Source: Mucilaginibacter yixingensis
GTDB taxonomy: Bacteria; Bacteroidota; Bacteroidia; Sphingobacteriales; Sphingobacteriaceae
Direction of reading: 5' to 3'
Assembly: GCF_041080815.1 (NCBI RefSeq)
Contig: NZ_CP160205.1
Span: 1,798,001 to 1,862,000 of the forward strand
Length of the DNA: 64,000 nt
Numbering within the stretch: the stretch's first letter is position 1; every line of letters starts with the position of its first letter. Position numbers and translations under genes: made by a program. Below the pieces are notes generated by a model. It searched no databases and was not told the DNA's origin. It was given only the letters and a program-made list of their open reading frames with translations. Below, in pieces: positions 19,131 to 29,604 of the stretch.

Positions 19131-20867
19131 TTAATATCCTGGGTTTTGTTTAAGGCTTGGCGCTTTGTTAAGCTCCACCTGTGCAATAGGGAACAAATAG
19201 TTTTTGATGGTAAACATTCGGTTCTCTACCGTAAATGGCGTATAGGTAAAATTGCCTGTTGTTGGCTGCGCAATGTTCATCCCTGTAATTGGTTGATTAA
19301 AAGTAGTTTCGCCTTCTTTCCAACGACGTACGTCATAAAAACGGTGCTCTTCAAAACATAACTCCACGCGGCGCTCGTTATGAATACGTTTGCGCAACTC
19401 AACCTGGGTTGGCGCCACATAGCCTGCACCTGTTGGATTAGTAGTTTGCAACGCAGGCATAGCCACACCACTACGGGCGCGCACCTGGTTTACGTATTTC
19501 AGCACGTCGGCCATGCCGGCGATACCCTGGGCTTCGTTCAGCGCTTCAGCGTAGTTAAGCAATATTTCGGCGTAACGATACAGTATCCACGGTTTGCGCA
19601 CGCTGGTGTTTGATGATGTGTTCCACACCGCGGCTTCCGCTAAAAACTTGCGCAGATAATAGCCCGTTTTGGTTGCATTTACATTGGTGCCAATGGCATC
19701 TTTACCGCCGGCAAAAATATCTACCGTTTTATTCTGGAAAGTTGAGCCGTTATACATCACCGCAAAGCCCAGGCGCGGGTCGCGGTTGGTATACGGTGCA
19801 TTAGCATTGTAACCCGATGCTGCGTCGGTAATTGGGCGACCAGTAGTTTTCATTTCAAAGGCATCAACCAGGTTCTGGGTAGGGTCTGTGCGACCGTTGG
19901 CTCCATTGTAGCTTACGGGGGCATTAGCCGTTTCCACACTGGCATCATTGAGTGTAGATGTGGCGAAGATTACCTCAGCGTTATAGGCAGCACCAGAGAT
20001 ATTCCACAAAAAGATATTAGGATACGAGGTATACAAACTGGCCTTACCACCATCAATAATCAGTTTGGCGGCATCTGCAGCTGCCTGCCATTTACTTAAA
20101 TCGTTGGCTGTGTTATACTGCGGACTGGCAGCATACAACAACAAACGGGACTTGAGTGCCTGTGCAGCAATCTGCGTAGCCCTGCCACGGTTAGAGGTAC
20201 TCCACACGGCAGCGTTGGTTGGCAGCATGTTGGCGGCAGAGTCGCAATCGGCAGAAATCTGTTTTACGCAGTCGGTAAATGAATTGCGGGGCAGATCAAG
20301 ATTGTCGCTGGTGCTGAGTACTTTGGTAACAATTACAAAGCTGCCGTAGCGTTTCAATAGCTCAAACTCAAAAAATGCGCGCAGATAGAATGCTTGTCCG
20401 CGCAGACGGACAATCTGGGCATCATAGGTAATATCGGCGGCATTGTTGGTCACCAGTTCCTGCGCCGGAATGATGGCGCTGCCATTGGCCTTGATTAGAA
20501 AGATGTTGGCCTTGCGGATGCCGCTGTACATGCTGCTGTAAACATCATCTACCGTACGCACCGGGCTCCAGGTGCCGTTGTTAAAAATATTGATGGATGA
20601 GTTGAGGTTGGAGTTTACCGCTTCATCACTACCCGAGGCCAGCATAGAGCCGTCGCCATCAAGGTTGTAGCGCATTTGCAGGTTGGAGTAGATGTTGTTG
20701 AGGTAATTGCGGGCAAAATCCGGGTTGGCCCATTCCTGTGCCTCGGTAATAGCGCCATCTGGCGGGATAGAACCATCCTGCAGGAATTTATCTTTTTTGC
20801 AACCGGCGGTATATAAGCCCAGAGCTATCAGTGCCAGGTACAGTATATTTCTTTTCATCGTTTTCAT
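19131..20867 (-). CDS. SusD/RagB family lipoprotein (second tandem pair)
   Basis: A 578-residue lipoprotein with lipobox LYTAGC (Cys23) followed by KKDKFL. The SusD motifs are present: RLRGQAFYLRAFFEFELLKRYG, AAQALKSRLLLYAASPQYN, PWILYRYAEILLNYAEALNEAQG and the closing RRVELCFEEHRFYDVRRWKEGE. It is the last gene of the four-gene minus-strand operon, 10 bases after its SusC. An in-frame ATG three codons inside (20858) is an alternative start. It probably binds the oligosaccharide imported by the SusC just upstream. Confidence 0.93.
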   Translation of the reverse strand: MKTMKRNILYLALIALGLYTAGCKKDKFLQDGSIPPDGAITEAQEWANPDFARNYLNNIYSNLQMRYNLDGDGSMLASGSDEAVNSNLNSSINIFNNGTWSPVRTVDDVYSSMYSGIRKANIFLIKANGSAIIPAQELVTNNAADITYDAQIVRLRGQAFYLRAFFEFELLKRYGSFVIVTKVLSTSDNLDLPRNSFTDCVKQISADCDSAANMLPTNAAVWSTSNRGRATQIAAQALKSRLLLYAASPQYNTANDLSKWQAAADAAKLIIDGGKASLYTSYPNIFLWNISGAAYNAEVIFATSTLNDASVETANAPVSYNGANGRTDPTQNLVDAFEMKTTGRPITDAASGYNANAPYTNRDPRLGFAVMYNGSTFQNKTVDIFAGGKDAIGTNVNATKTGYYLRKFLAEAAVWNTSSNTSVRKPWILYRYAEILLNYAEALNEAQGIAGMADVLKYVNQVRARSGVAMPALQTTNPTGAGYVAPTQVELRKRIHNERRVELCFEEHRFYDVRRWKEGETTFNQPITGMNIAQPTTGNFTYTPFTVENRMFTIKNYLFPIAQVELNKAPSLKQNPGY

Positions 20868-20877
20868 AATTGCTTCG

Positions 20878-23800
20878 TTAAAATTTCAGGTTCAGGCCAA
20901 ACGAATAGATCCTCATGTACGGGTATGACGAGTTGTAACCGGCCTCTGGCAGCTCCGGATCAATCGGCAGATTGCCCAGGTGATCGAAGGTGAGCAGATT
21001 GAGCCCGCTTACGTAAACGCGCAGTTGCGACAGGCGCAGTTTGCGGGTAATCGACGCAGGAATGGTATAACCAAACTCGGCATTTTTAAGACGGATATAA
21101 TCGCCTGAACGCAGCCAGAAATCGGAGTTCTGGGTGTTGTTGCCACGATCGCTCAGTATCAGGCGAGGGAAATCAGCATTCGGCGTGCTTGGGGTCCAGC
21201 GGTCAACACTGAATTGGTTGAGGTAGCCATTGTTGGCACTGCCCGAGTTGATGATGTTCTGAATGCTGATGGTACGGCCCTGTACGCCCTGGAAGAACAG
21301 CGACAGATCGAAATTATGAACTGCCACTTTGGTGCCAAAGCCAAAGAATGCTTTAGGTACGAAGTTGTAGTCGGTGGTCACAAAGTCCAGGTTATCAATC
21401 ACGCCATCACCGTTGATATCCTTGTATTTGATATCGCCGGGTTTAACCGTACGCGAGAAGCGCTGTACCGGCGAAGCATCAATTTGGGCCTGATTTTGGA
21501 AAATGCCATCGGCCTGCAAAAAGTTGCGTACGTAGGAGCCCGAGTTGGTGAGCATAACGCTGGTGATAGGATGGCCTAGCTGTTTCTGATAGTCTGGCAG
21601 ACCGGCACCCTCGTTTATAGCCAGGATCTTGCTGGTACTGTAGGTGTAGTTGCCAAAAAGGTTCAGATCAACCTGACCTATTTTTTTGTGGAAATTAAGG
21701 TTGGCCTCAAAACCGGTATAAGTGGCTTCGCCTGCACTAATCTGCACCAATGATTGTCCGATGATGCTGGGCACCAGCGAGTTGGTGAGCAGGTTTTTAC
21801 GGTCCTCATGGAAATAGTCGGCACTGATAGAGAACATTTGTTTCAGCAGCGTGGCGTCAAATCCAACGCTGGTTTTGTAAGCGCGTTCCCAGGTAAGGTC
21901 TGGGTTGCCCAGCGGGTTTTCAGATGTGCCGCCTACGCCGGTATAGCTGGTACCAAAGTTGTAACCGCCGGCGCCGCTGTTGTAAGTGGTTAGGAATGAG
22001 AAGCGGCGAGCCAGCGAAGTCAACGCATCATTACCCACCAAACCGTATGAGCCGCGCAGTTTCAGGAAGTCAAGAAACGTGGCGCCTTTCATAAAGCGCT
22101 CATCTGAAACAATCCAGCCGGCAGATGCGGCTGGGAAGAAACCCACGCGTTTGCCAGGCATAAAGTTTTCTGAGCCCGATACCGTGCCCGTTAGATCAAG
22201 GAAATAACGCTGAATAAAATTGTAGGATAAACGATTGGAAATACCATCGCGGTGCATGTCTAACGCGCCAAAGGTAGCATAAACCGCTTTTGAGCCGCGG
22301 GTGCTGAAGTTGATGGTGTGTTTGCCAAAAGTATGATCATAATCTAGACCAATCCACAACTCGTTTTTGCGAACGTTGCCCGAGAATGTGTTTTGAGAGT
22401 AGTTAGGGATGGTAGCTGTACCATAGCGGGTATAACCGCCTGTACCGTTGGGCTCATATACCTCATAATCCTGACTAAAACCTGAGCGGTACAAACCGTA
22501 AACATCGTAAGCATAATACACATTGGCGCTTAGTCCGGGTAAAATGCCGTCCATTTTTTGGCGTGCGCTGATGGTGGCCATCATGTTACGACTCAAATCT
22601 GTAGCCACACCAGAGGCCGACATCTGCGCCAGCGGATTGCTCTTCTGAAACAGCGAAGTTCCACCGTAGCTGCCATCAGGGTTCAACAACGGGAAAGCGT
22701 TTGGTGGCGTGTTGTACACAGTGCTAAGGAAGGTGCCTGTACCAATAATAGGGAAACGCAGGTTGGTGATACGGCCGCCCACATCCAACGATACATCCAG
22801 GTTTTTGCTCACCTTTAAATCAAGGTTGGTGCGCAGGTTGTATTTGTTAAAGTTGGTATTGGCATCATACAGCGGGTTGTTGCCGCCTTTGTATAAACCG
22901 CCCTGGTTATAATAGCTAAGCAGGGTAAAGAATTTTACGTAAGAGTTACCACCGCTCACCGTGGTTACATAGCGCTGGGTAGGCGCGCTTTTACGCATAA
23001 AATCGCGCACAAAGTTGTTGGTTGGATATTTGTACGGATCAGACCCGGTTTGATAAGCAGTTAATGCTGCCTGCGAATAAGTTGGGGCGATGCCACTATT
23101 GGTTTGTGCCTCGTTATACAGCGAGGCGTAAGTGTAGGAATCCAGCGGGTTGGTAATTTCCAGCGGATTAGAAACGCCATATTGTCCGTCAAAAGTTACC
23201 TTGGTGCTGGTAGCGCTGCCGCGTTTGGTGCGCACATAAATAACACCGTTGGCAGCATACATGCCATACCAGGCCAATGTGCCCGCGTCTTTCAGTACAC
23301 TGATGCTTTCTATCTCGCCAAGGTCCATCGAGCGGAAATCGCGCTCTACGCCGTCAACCAATACTAGTGGGTCCTGGTTGTTGTTGTAGGATGAACGACC
23401 GCGTACCACAAAGTTAGACACATCATATCCAGGTTGCTGCGAGCTGTTGGGGGTAATCAACAAACCTGATAATCGCCCGGTAAATGAGTTCACCAGCGAC
23501 GAGGTGGGCACCTGCGGCAAATCATCGCCCTTTACGGTTGTAATGGTGGATGTGATTTGGCGCTGCTTGCGTACACCAAAAGGGATATACACATCATCAT
23601 CATCGCCTGCGCCAATAAGGGCAGTGGTCAAAGTGATTTTATTGTTGGCCAGCTTAATCTCTTCCATGCTTTTGGTAGTAGTGAGATAGCCGGTCATCTT
23701 AAACACCAGTACGTCGCTGGTAGTTCCATCCATATTGAACTTGCCCTGGGCATTGGTGTTAATGCCTTTATCGTTCTTAGATTCCTGTTTGTACACCAGC

Positions 23801-23943
23801 ACTCCCGCAATAGGGTGATTGGTGGCATCTACCACAGTGGCCGATACGTGCGTCTGCTCGTCGGGCTTTTGCGCGTGGGCGGAGAGTGTGCACAGCCAAA
23901 TGAGCGGCAGGCACAATATATATTTGAGTTTTGTTAGTTTCAT
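20878..23943 (-). CDS. SusC family TonB-dependent transporter (second tandem pair)
   Basis: Starting at the ATG at 23943 the protein has 1021 residues with a signal peptide ending SAHAQ (about residue 25). The open frame upstream to 23985 overlaps susD and lacks a signal. The N-terminal beta-sandwich (SATVVDATNHPIAGVLVYKQ) is followed by the plug with DPLVLVDGVERDF. The signature is diverged: LKDAGTLAWYGMYAANGVIYV replaces the usual ASTAIYGARGANGVV. The barrel ends in NLKF. It differs clearly from the upstream SusC in plug and barrel, so the two pairs probably take different oligomers rather than being a recent duplication. No STN domain is present. Confidence 0.93.
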   Translation of the reverse strand: MKLTKLKYILCLPLIWLCTLSAHAQKPDEQTHVSATVVDATNHPIAGVLVYKQESKNDKGINTNAQGKFNMDGTTSDVLVFKMTGYLTTTKSMEEIKLANNKITLTTALIGAGDDDDVYIPFGVRKQRQITSTITTVKGDDLPQVPTSSLVNSFTGRLSGLLITPNSSQQPGYDVSNFVVRGRSSYNNNQDPLVLVDGVERDFRSMDLGEIESISVLKDAGTLAWYGMYAANGVIYVRTKRGSATSTKVTFDGQYGVSNPLEITNPLDSYTYASLYNEAQTNSGIAPTYSQAALTAYQTGSDPYKYPTNNFVRDFMRKSAPTQRYVTTVSGGNSYVKFFTLLSYYNQGGLYKGGNNPLYDANTNFNKYNLRTNLDLKVSKNLDVSLDVGGRITNLRFPIIGTGTFLSTVYNTPPNAFPLLNPDGSYGGTSLFQKSNPLAQMSASGVATDLSRNMMATISARQKMDGILPGLSANVYYAYDVYGLYRSGFSQDYEVYEPNGTGGYTRYGTATIPNYSQNTFSGNVRKNELWIGLDYDHTFGKHTINFSTRGSKAVYATFGALDMHRDGISNRLSYNFIQRYFLDLTGTVSGSENFMPGKRVGFFPAASAGWIVSDERFMKGATFLDFLKLRGSYGLVGNDALTSLARRFSFLTTYNSGAGGYNFGTSYTGVGGTSENPLGNPDLTWERAYKTSVGFDATLLKQMFSISADYFHEDRKNLLTNSLVPSIIGQSLVQISAGEATYTGFEANLNFHKKIGQVDLNLFGNYTYSTSKILAINEGAGLPDYQKQLGHPITSVMLTNSGSYVRNFLQADGIFQNQAQIDASPVQRFSRTVKPGDIKYKDINGDGVIDNLDFVTTDYNFVPKAFFGFGTKVAVHNFDLSLFFQGVQGRTISIQNIINSGSANNGYLNQFSVDRWTPSTPNADFPRLILSDRGNNTQNSDFWLRSGDYIRLKNAEFGYTIPASITRKLRLSQLRVYVSGLNLLTFDHLGNLPIDPELPEAGYNSSYPYMRIYSFGLNLKF

Positions 23944-23975
23944 TGTTAAAGTTTTGGCTAGTTGAACAGGCTCGT

Positions 23976-25682
23976 TTAATTCCATCCCGGATTTTGGATC
24001 AGTACACCCTTGCTTTTGTAGATCTCGCTACGCGGAATAGGGTAACGGTCTTGCACAGGGGTATAAAGTTTCTGAAAGGCGCTGCCCAATACTACAGGCG
24101 TATAGGTAAATGAGCCATCGGCGTTTTTGATGACACGCATGCCATACATTGGCGTAGCTATTACGCTTGGGCCAATTTGCCAGCGCATTACATCATACCA
24201 GCGGTGATCTTCAAAAGCCAGCTCGATGGCGCGCTCATGACGGATAGCCACACGCATTTGGTCTTGCGTTAAACCGGGAGGAATAGGCGGCATGCCTACC
24301 TGCGGGCGTTGGCGGATGGCATTGATTGCAGCGTAAACACTAGCATCTGGTGCTGCCAGGTATTCATTTTCAGCTTCGGCATAGTTCAGCAATATTTCTG
24401 CGTAGCGGAAATAGATGTAGTTGAGCAGTGTTGTACCGCCGCCAACACGGTTGTACACCTCTGGCCAGTATTTTTTGCAGTAATAGCCAGTAGCGGTGTA
24501 GGTAATGGCGCTGGGGTCAATGTCTTTACCATGGGCGGTTACCTTGCCGGTGCCATCAACCTGAATCCAGGTATCCATGGTTTTACCCTGCCATGGCTGA
24601 CCGTTGTAGAGGATATTGGCATAAAAACGCGGATCGCGACCAACATAAGGTTTCTGTGGATTATAGCCCGATGTCGGGTCGGTAATATCCTTGCCGGTGG
24701 CCTGCATCTGGTACATGTCTACGTGGTTTTGGGTTGGGTCCATTTGTCCCTGCGCACCACCGGATGCTGGCGACATAGAGAAGTCGGCAAACATACCGTC
24801 GATAGCACGTGGGCCACGTACCTTGTACATGATGTATTCTTTTTTAGGTAGATCTGGCGATGGGCTGATGTTCAGAATGTTATCGTAAGTATCCTGCAGG
24901 GCGTACTCGTTCATATCCATCACTACTTTGGCAGCGTCTGCCGCCGCTTTCCATTTAGCCTTATCGTTTGAAGGATTATTGAGCGGACTGGCAGCATACA
25001 ACAGTGTGCGGGCTTTAAGGGCCATAGCTGCACCTTTGGTAGCGCGGCCGTAGTTAGAGTTGCCGTAATCAGCATCGGTACCCAGCAGGGTGTAAGCTTT
25101 ATCCAGGTCGGCTACTATTTGGTTAATACAATCCGTATAGCTGGCACGGGGCAGATTTACATCATCGTTTACGCCATAGTCTTTCAACAGCAATGGCACA
25201 CCACCAAAGCGCTTTACCAGCTCAAAATAAAAGAAGGCACGCAGAAAATGCATTTCGCCCTCCACCCGCTGTGCCGGGAAGATGGCTGCGGCAGGTACAC
25301 CATCAATTTTGGCAAGCATTTTATTGGTTACCGCAATGCCGGCATACATGTTGGCCCATACGTCGCCAATATCATTCATGTAGGCGGCGGTAGAGTGTTC
25401 AAAATAAAGGCCTTTGTTCAAGGTGGTTACCGTGCCTTCAGAGTTGCCGGAAACAGCTTCGTCTGATGCCTGCGAGGTACAACCACGGTGATCGTTAAAC
25501 CGCACATAGTCACTAATGAGGTAGTTGTAAGCATTGTCTGCAAAGCGGGCAGCCTGTACAGGGTCAGAAAAAACCTTGTCCTGGTCCAGTGCTACACCAG
25601 GGGTTCTGTCCAGGTATTTGTTGCATGAAGCCGAGGTAAGCGCCAGCAGCACAATCATGGAATATATCTTATACTTTTTCAT
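23976..25682 (-). CDS. SusD/RagB family lipoprotein (first tandem pair)
   Basis: A 568-residue lipoprotein with lipobox LTSASC (Cys20) and CNKYLDRTPG. SusD motifs are MHFLRAFFYFELVKRFGGVPLL, ALKARTLLYAASPLNN, YIYFRYAEILLNYAEAENE and ERAIELAFEDHRWYDVMRWQIG. It starts nine bases after its SusC partner. It is about the same length as the other SusD in this operon and shares the same family pattern, but the sequences differ in most loops. Confidence 0.93.
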   Translation of the reverse strand: MKKYKIYSMIVLLALTSASCNKYLDRTPGVALDQDKVFSDPVQAARFADNAYNYLISDYVRFNDHRGCTSQASDEAVSGNSEGTVTTLNKGLYFEHSTAAYMNDIGDVWANMYAGIAVTNKMLAKIDGVPAAAIFPAQRVEGEMHFLRAFFYFELVKRFGGVPLLLKDYGVNDDVNLPRASYTDCINQIVADLDKAYTLLGTDADYGNSNYGRATKGAAMALKARTLLYAASPLNNPSNDKAKWKAAADAAKVVMDMNEYALQDTYDNILNISPSPDLPKKEYIMYKVRGPRAIDGMFADFSMSPASGGAQGQMDPTQNHVDMYQMQATGKDITDPTSGYNPQKPYVGRDPRFYANILYNGQPWQGKTMDTWIQVDGTGKVTAHGKDIDPSAITYTATGYYCKKYWPEVYNRVGGGTTLLNYIYFRYAEILLNYAEAENEYLAAPDASVYAAINAIRQRPQVGMPPIPPGLTQDQMRVAIRHERAIELAFEDHRWYDVMRWQIGPSVIATPMYGMRVIKNADGSFTYTPVVLGSAFQKLYTPVQDRYPIPRSEIYKSKGVLIQNPGWN

Positions 25683-25690
25683 GGTCTTGG

Positions 25691-28600
25691 TTAAAAGTTA
25701 ATGTTGATACCGATGTTGAATACCCTTGACGATGGGTAGAGCGATTGCAGCGGGAACGCCTGGTTCACCACGTTCAGGTTCTCTGGGTCAACGTACATTT
25801 TAAAGGGAGTCCAGGTGATGAGGTTCTGACCGTTCAGGTACATGCGCACGCCTTTCAGCTTAAGTGGATCGGTCCAGCTTTTCGGGAAGGTGTAGGCAAT
25901 CTCTACGGTACGCAGTTTCAGGTAACGGGCATTTTGCAGGGTAAAGCTGTTAAGCGCGTTGTTAAGACCGGTATAGCCGCGCGAGTGCAACGCAGGCCAG
26001 GTAGCGGTAGCGGCGTTTTGCGGCGTCCAGGCGTTGAGCATGAACGGATACATCTGCTGGCCGTTGTTCTGATCGTTCAAAATCAGGTTAGAACTTACGT
26101 GTGCCACACCCTGGAACATGACGTTGAGCGAGAAGCCTTTGTAAGCGATGCGCGGCGTAAAGCTGTAGATGTACTCCGGGCGATTGCTATAGCCGATAGG
26201 TTGTTGATCTTGATCGTTAATAATGCCGTCGCCGTTCAGGTCTTTAAACTTTAAATCGCCGGGGATTGGCGCCACACCCTGTGGTTTTACTGAGTTGGCA
26301 ACATCTTGCGCCGAGGTATAAAACCCATCAAACACATAGCCAAAAAACTGACCGACAGGTTTGCCTTGTTTTTTCAGGTTATCCGGAATGTCTGCCGCTT
26401 CGTCATAGTTAAGGATCTTGTTGTGGGCGTAGCTCAGCTGGGCGTTAATTCCGTAAGAGAAATTGCCGTGTTGTCCCTGAAAATCGGCCTCAATTTCGTA
26501 ACCCTTGTTGTATACTTTACCAATGTTAAGGGACGGGTAACTATGACCGAAGTCTAACAAGCCTTTATGGTCCAGCAAGATGTCTTTACGGGTCTCATCA
26601 AACACATCGATGTCTAACTTCAGCATCTCTTTAAACATCCTGGTTTCCAGACCAATATTGCGCTTGGTGCCGGTTTCCCAGGTAATTTGCGGGTTTCCCA
26701 AGGCGCCATCGGCAATGTAAACGGTAGGGTAGTTGGTAATAGAGCTGGGCAGACCAAAACCAACGCTGCTGTTGGCGCTATAGCTGGTCAGGAACAGGAA
26801 GCGGCTATCCAGCTTATCATTACCTACAATACCGTAGCTGCCACGGATTTTAGCGTAGCTTAGGATATCGCTTTTAGGGAAGAACGACTCGTTGGTCATG
26901 GTCCAACCGGCAGATACCGCCGGGAAGAAGCCGTACTGATGATTTTTGCCATCGCCGCCTTTAAATGATGCCGGGGCAAAGTTTTCAGATCCGTTATATG
27001 AGGCGTTAAACTCTACAAAGTATTTTTCGCTGTAATTGTAGGTCAGACGGTTTACCAAACCTTGCGATGCTCTTGGCGGCGCGGTAAATACACTGCCGTC
27101 AGAGCTGCCTTGTATCAGCTGCCGGGTACCCATCAACAGGCCCGAAACATTGTGGCGACCAAAGCTGCGGTTGTAGTAAAAGCCGGTTTGGATGGTGGTG
27201 TTAGTGCTGCCGCTGGTACTGCCGTTGATGCCGCCCAGAGGCACATCGCGGTTACGGGTATCGGTAGAGAGACTGATAGCGCCGGTTTGACGGTCCCACA
27301 CGTAGGCAGCCCAGTTAGCGTTACGTCGCTGCACGTTGGTGTAATAAGAATCATAACCGAAGTTGCCTTTGAATGACAGTCCCTTGGTAATCCATCCCAG
27401 TTTATACTCTACGTTAAAAGTACTCTCGATGGTGTTATTATCATCATTACGGGTACCAAAACGGGTAAGCACCGCCAGTGGGTTCCACAGGTTGGTGCCC
27501 ACGCCAGGGTTTTGTGCAATGCGTCCGTCAGGAAGGGTAACTGGATAGGCGAATGATGGCACTTGCAGGATACGCGAGATCATGCCCTCAATGGTATCAT
27601 AAGAGAACGCCGATGAGGATAATAGTCCCGCAGGCTGATAACGGTCTGAATAACGGCCGCCCAGTTTAATGCCCACGGTAAAATCCTTGTTCAGCGTAAG
27701 GTCTACGTTAGAGCGGAAGTTGTAACGTGTAAAACTGGGTGTGGTCTCGATGCCATAAGGCGAATCGAAGTGCTTAAAGATACCATCCTGATAGGCATAA
27801 CCGGCTGATACAAAGTATTTAGCCACTTTTGAGCCACCGCTTACATTAAAGTTATGCTGGGTTTGGCCATAGAACTTTTTAGTGAGGTATTTAAACCACT
27901 GCACATCTGGATAGCCGTAAGGATCTGATCCGTCTTTGAATTTTTGTAGTTCGGCGTCAGACCATGGCGCTGCTTTACCATCATTGAGGTAAGCCTGGTT
28001 AAGCAGGCGGGCATTATCATAAGACCCCAACGCGAATGGTAAACCAGTATAGGTTTGCACGCTGTAATTGCCGGTGTAGGTAATGCGTGGCGCGCCAATT
28101 TTACCTTGCTTGGTGGTAATTACAATAACGCCGTTGGCACCTTTAATACCATAAATGGCGGTAGATGCGGCATCTTTCAGCACGGTAACGGTCTCAATTT
28201 CGTTCGGGTCAATATCACCAAAGCTGGGGCGCTCAATACCATCAACCACTACAATGGCCGATGCGTTGTTGAACGTAGAGATACCGCGCACAAACAGACT
28301 GGAAGCATCGGCACCAGGTTGTCCGCTGGTTTGCACTGCCAGTAGGCCGGGCAGCTTACCAATCAAGGCATTTGTGGCGTTGGGGGTAGGCGAGCGCATA
28401 ATCTCTTCGGAGTTTATTTGCGCAACTGCGCCGGTAAGTGTGGCTTTCTTTTGGGTACCGTAGCCTACTACCACCACCTCGTTCAGGTTTTGGTTGTCGT
28501 CTATCAGCTCTACATCCATATTTGGGCGTACGGTAAGCTCTTTACTTACATAGCTGATGCTTGAAAACACCAGCATAGCGCCGGTGGGTACATTACGGAG

Positions 28601-28846
28601 GGTATATTTACCGTTCTCGTTGGTTAGTGTACCGGTGGTGGTGCTTTTTATTTTAACACTCACACCCGGAATAGGGGCACCTTTGCTGTCGCGCACGGTA
28701 CCCGTTGCGGTAATTTGCTGTGCCTGTGCCTGAAAAGATAGGAAACAAAGAACAAGGACACCCAGCACCAGCGATAGCTTCAGTTGCTTTCGGTCCTTAA
28801 AAAGAGCATATAATAGTGCGCTCTTCCAAACGTAAAATTTATCCAT
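25691..28846 (-). CDS. SusC family TonB-dependent transporter (first tandem pair)
   Basis: The likely start is the ATG at 28846 (1051 residues). The frame to 28900 adds residues without a signal. The N-terminus MDKFYVWKSALLYALF has an unusually long charged region before the hydrophobic core LVLGVLVLCFLSF and the AQAQ cleavage site (about residue 43). The beta-sandwich ITATGTVRDSKGAPIPGVSVKI, the linker VVVGYGTQKKATLTGA and the plug signature LKDAASTAIYGIKGANGV are typical. The barrel ends in NINF. It is the first gene of the four-gene operon read toward 19131, with a long leader region upstream that carries a GGAGC box (28964-28984). Confidence 0.93.
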   Translation of the reverse strand: MDKFYVWKSALLYALFKDRKQLKLSLVLGVLVLCFLSFQAQAQQITATGTVRDSKGAPIPGVSVKIKSTTTGTLTNENGKYTLRNVPTGAMLVFSSISYVSKELTVRPNMDVELIDDNQNLNEVVVVGYGTQKKATLTGAVAQINSEEIMRSPTPNATNALIGKLPGLLAVQTSGQPGADASSLFVRGISTFNNASAIVVVDGIERPSFGDIDPNEIETVTVLKDAASTAIYGIKGANGVIVITTKQGKIGAPRITYTGNYSVQTYTGLPFALGSYDNARLLNQAYLNDGKAAPWSDAELQKFKDGSDPYGYPDVQWFKYLTKKFYGQTQHNFNVSGGSKVAKYFVSAGYAYQDGIFKHFDSPYGIETTPSFTRYNFRSNVDLTLNKDFTVGIKLGGRYSDRYQPAGLLSSSAFSYDTIEGMISRILQVPSFAYPVTLPDGRIAQNPGVGTNLWNPLAVLTRFGTRNDDNNTIESTFNVEYKLGWITKGLSFKGNFGYDSYYTNVQRRNANWAAYVWDRQTGAISLSTDTRNRDVPLGGINGSTSGSTNTTIQTGFYYNRSFGRHNVSGLLMGTRQLIQGSSDGSVFTAPPRASQGLVNRLTYNYSEKYFVEFNASYNGSENFAPASFKGGDGKNHQYGFFPAVSAGWTMTNESFFPKSDILSYAKIRGSYGIVGNDKLDSRFLFLTSYSANSSVGFGLPSSITNYPTVYIADGALGNPQITWETGTKRNIGLETRMFKEMLKLDIDVFDETRKDILLDHKGLLDFGHSYPSLNIGKVYNKGYEIEADFQGQHGNFSYGINAQLSYAHNKILNYDEAADIPDNLKKQGKPVGQFFGYVFDGFYTSAQDVANSVKPQGVAPIPGDLKFKDLNGDGIINDQDQQPIGYSNRPEYIYSFTPRIAYKGFSLNVMFQGVAHVSSNLILNDQNNGQQMYPFMLNAWTPQNAATATWPALHSRGYTGLNNALNSFTLQNARYLKLRTVEIAYTFPKSWTDPLKLKGVRMYLNGQNLITWTPFKMYVDPENLNVVNQAFPLQSLYPSSRVFNIGININF

Positions 28847-28900
28847 AGTTAATTGGTTTTGGTATTTGTTGTTGACGGTTTGATTGAATGTGGTTTGCAA

Positions 28901-29577
28901 TAACAGCTTGATTTTGTGTGATCTGCAAGAGTTGATGCTGTTTTTTGTGCAAAGCTGTTTTAAGGGGGCTCCATCGTGCTCCCCGTCTCTGTTTTAAGCA
29001 TGGTTGGTAATAAATAGGGTTAATTGGTTAGTTTATTGGTTACTGGTTGCGATGCCTTGTCTATTGAAAATCTTGTCAAATCAATAGCACAAAGGATTTA
29101 GACATCCGGCCTTTTAGCGCTGTGTGTTTCATTTTTAATTGTGTATTAAGATTTAAGTCCTTCCACACAGTTATACCTGCAGAAAGGGCTGGTTTTGGTT
29201 ACAGTAAAAAGAGATTAGAATGGTTTATAAAACGTTGGTGTTAAAAAACAGTAGTGTTATTTGTACACCAATCACCATAAAATTAGAGCATTAGAACACA
29301 AAAAAAAAAGGGGGTGCAAGCGGGCTAAACGGCGTGGGACTTTTTACCGATACGCTTTAAGAACAATGGACGAAAATCTGTTTCCTTAAGCTCAAAACGC
29401 AATATTTTGACTTTCTGACAGATTTCTGTTCACAAAAACTGTTACGTTAAAATCACAACAAAAAAAATTTAATAAATTTTTTGTCCGAAAAAATGGTTAT
29501 CAAAAATTAAAAGATAGGAGTGTTTTGGAACGAAGATTAAATTTAGCGAAGGATTTATTTGCAAAATTTGTAACGCA
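28901..29577. other. Long AT-rich intergenic region upstream of the tandem SusCD operon
   Basis: No coding frame was recognised. It should hold the promoter of the minus-strand SusCD operon. It contains the GGAGC box at 28964-28984 and a run of ten A followed by five G at 29300-29314. No exact TAnnTTTG was seen on the minus strand. Confidence 0.5.
28964..28984 (-). promoter_or_regulatory. GGAGC-N5-GGAGCC box in the SusC leader
   Basis: Read on the minus strand the site is GGGGAGC, five bases, then GGAGCCCCC, about 120 bases before the SusC ATG at 28846. Related boxes lie upstream of the galactan SusC (39041-39067) and GH30 (41377-41394). Role unknown; inferred to be regulatory from the shared position. 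Confidence 0.35.
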
Positions 29578-29604
29578 AAAAAGACAGGTTAAGCCTGTCT
29601 TTTT
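29578..29604. terminator. Intrinsic terminator after GH53
   Basis: AAAAAGACAGG and CCTGTCTTTTT form an 11-bp perfect stem with a 5-base loop. It lies about 135 bases past the GH53 stop on the minus strand and ends in T-runs on both strands. Confidence 0.8.

Noticed and set aside
24309..24851. Long plus-strand frame opposite the SusD gene
   Set aside because: It is a shadow of the minus-strand susD frame: no signal, no family motif and no ribosome-binding context.
25745..26254. Long plus-strand frame opposite SusC
   Set aside because: It mirrors the SusC barrel codons and has no independent support.
29300..29314. Run of ten A followed by five G as a phase-variable switch
   Set aside because: It is in a non-coding stretch far from any start codon and not placed between promoter elements that could be identified.
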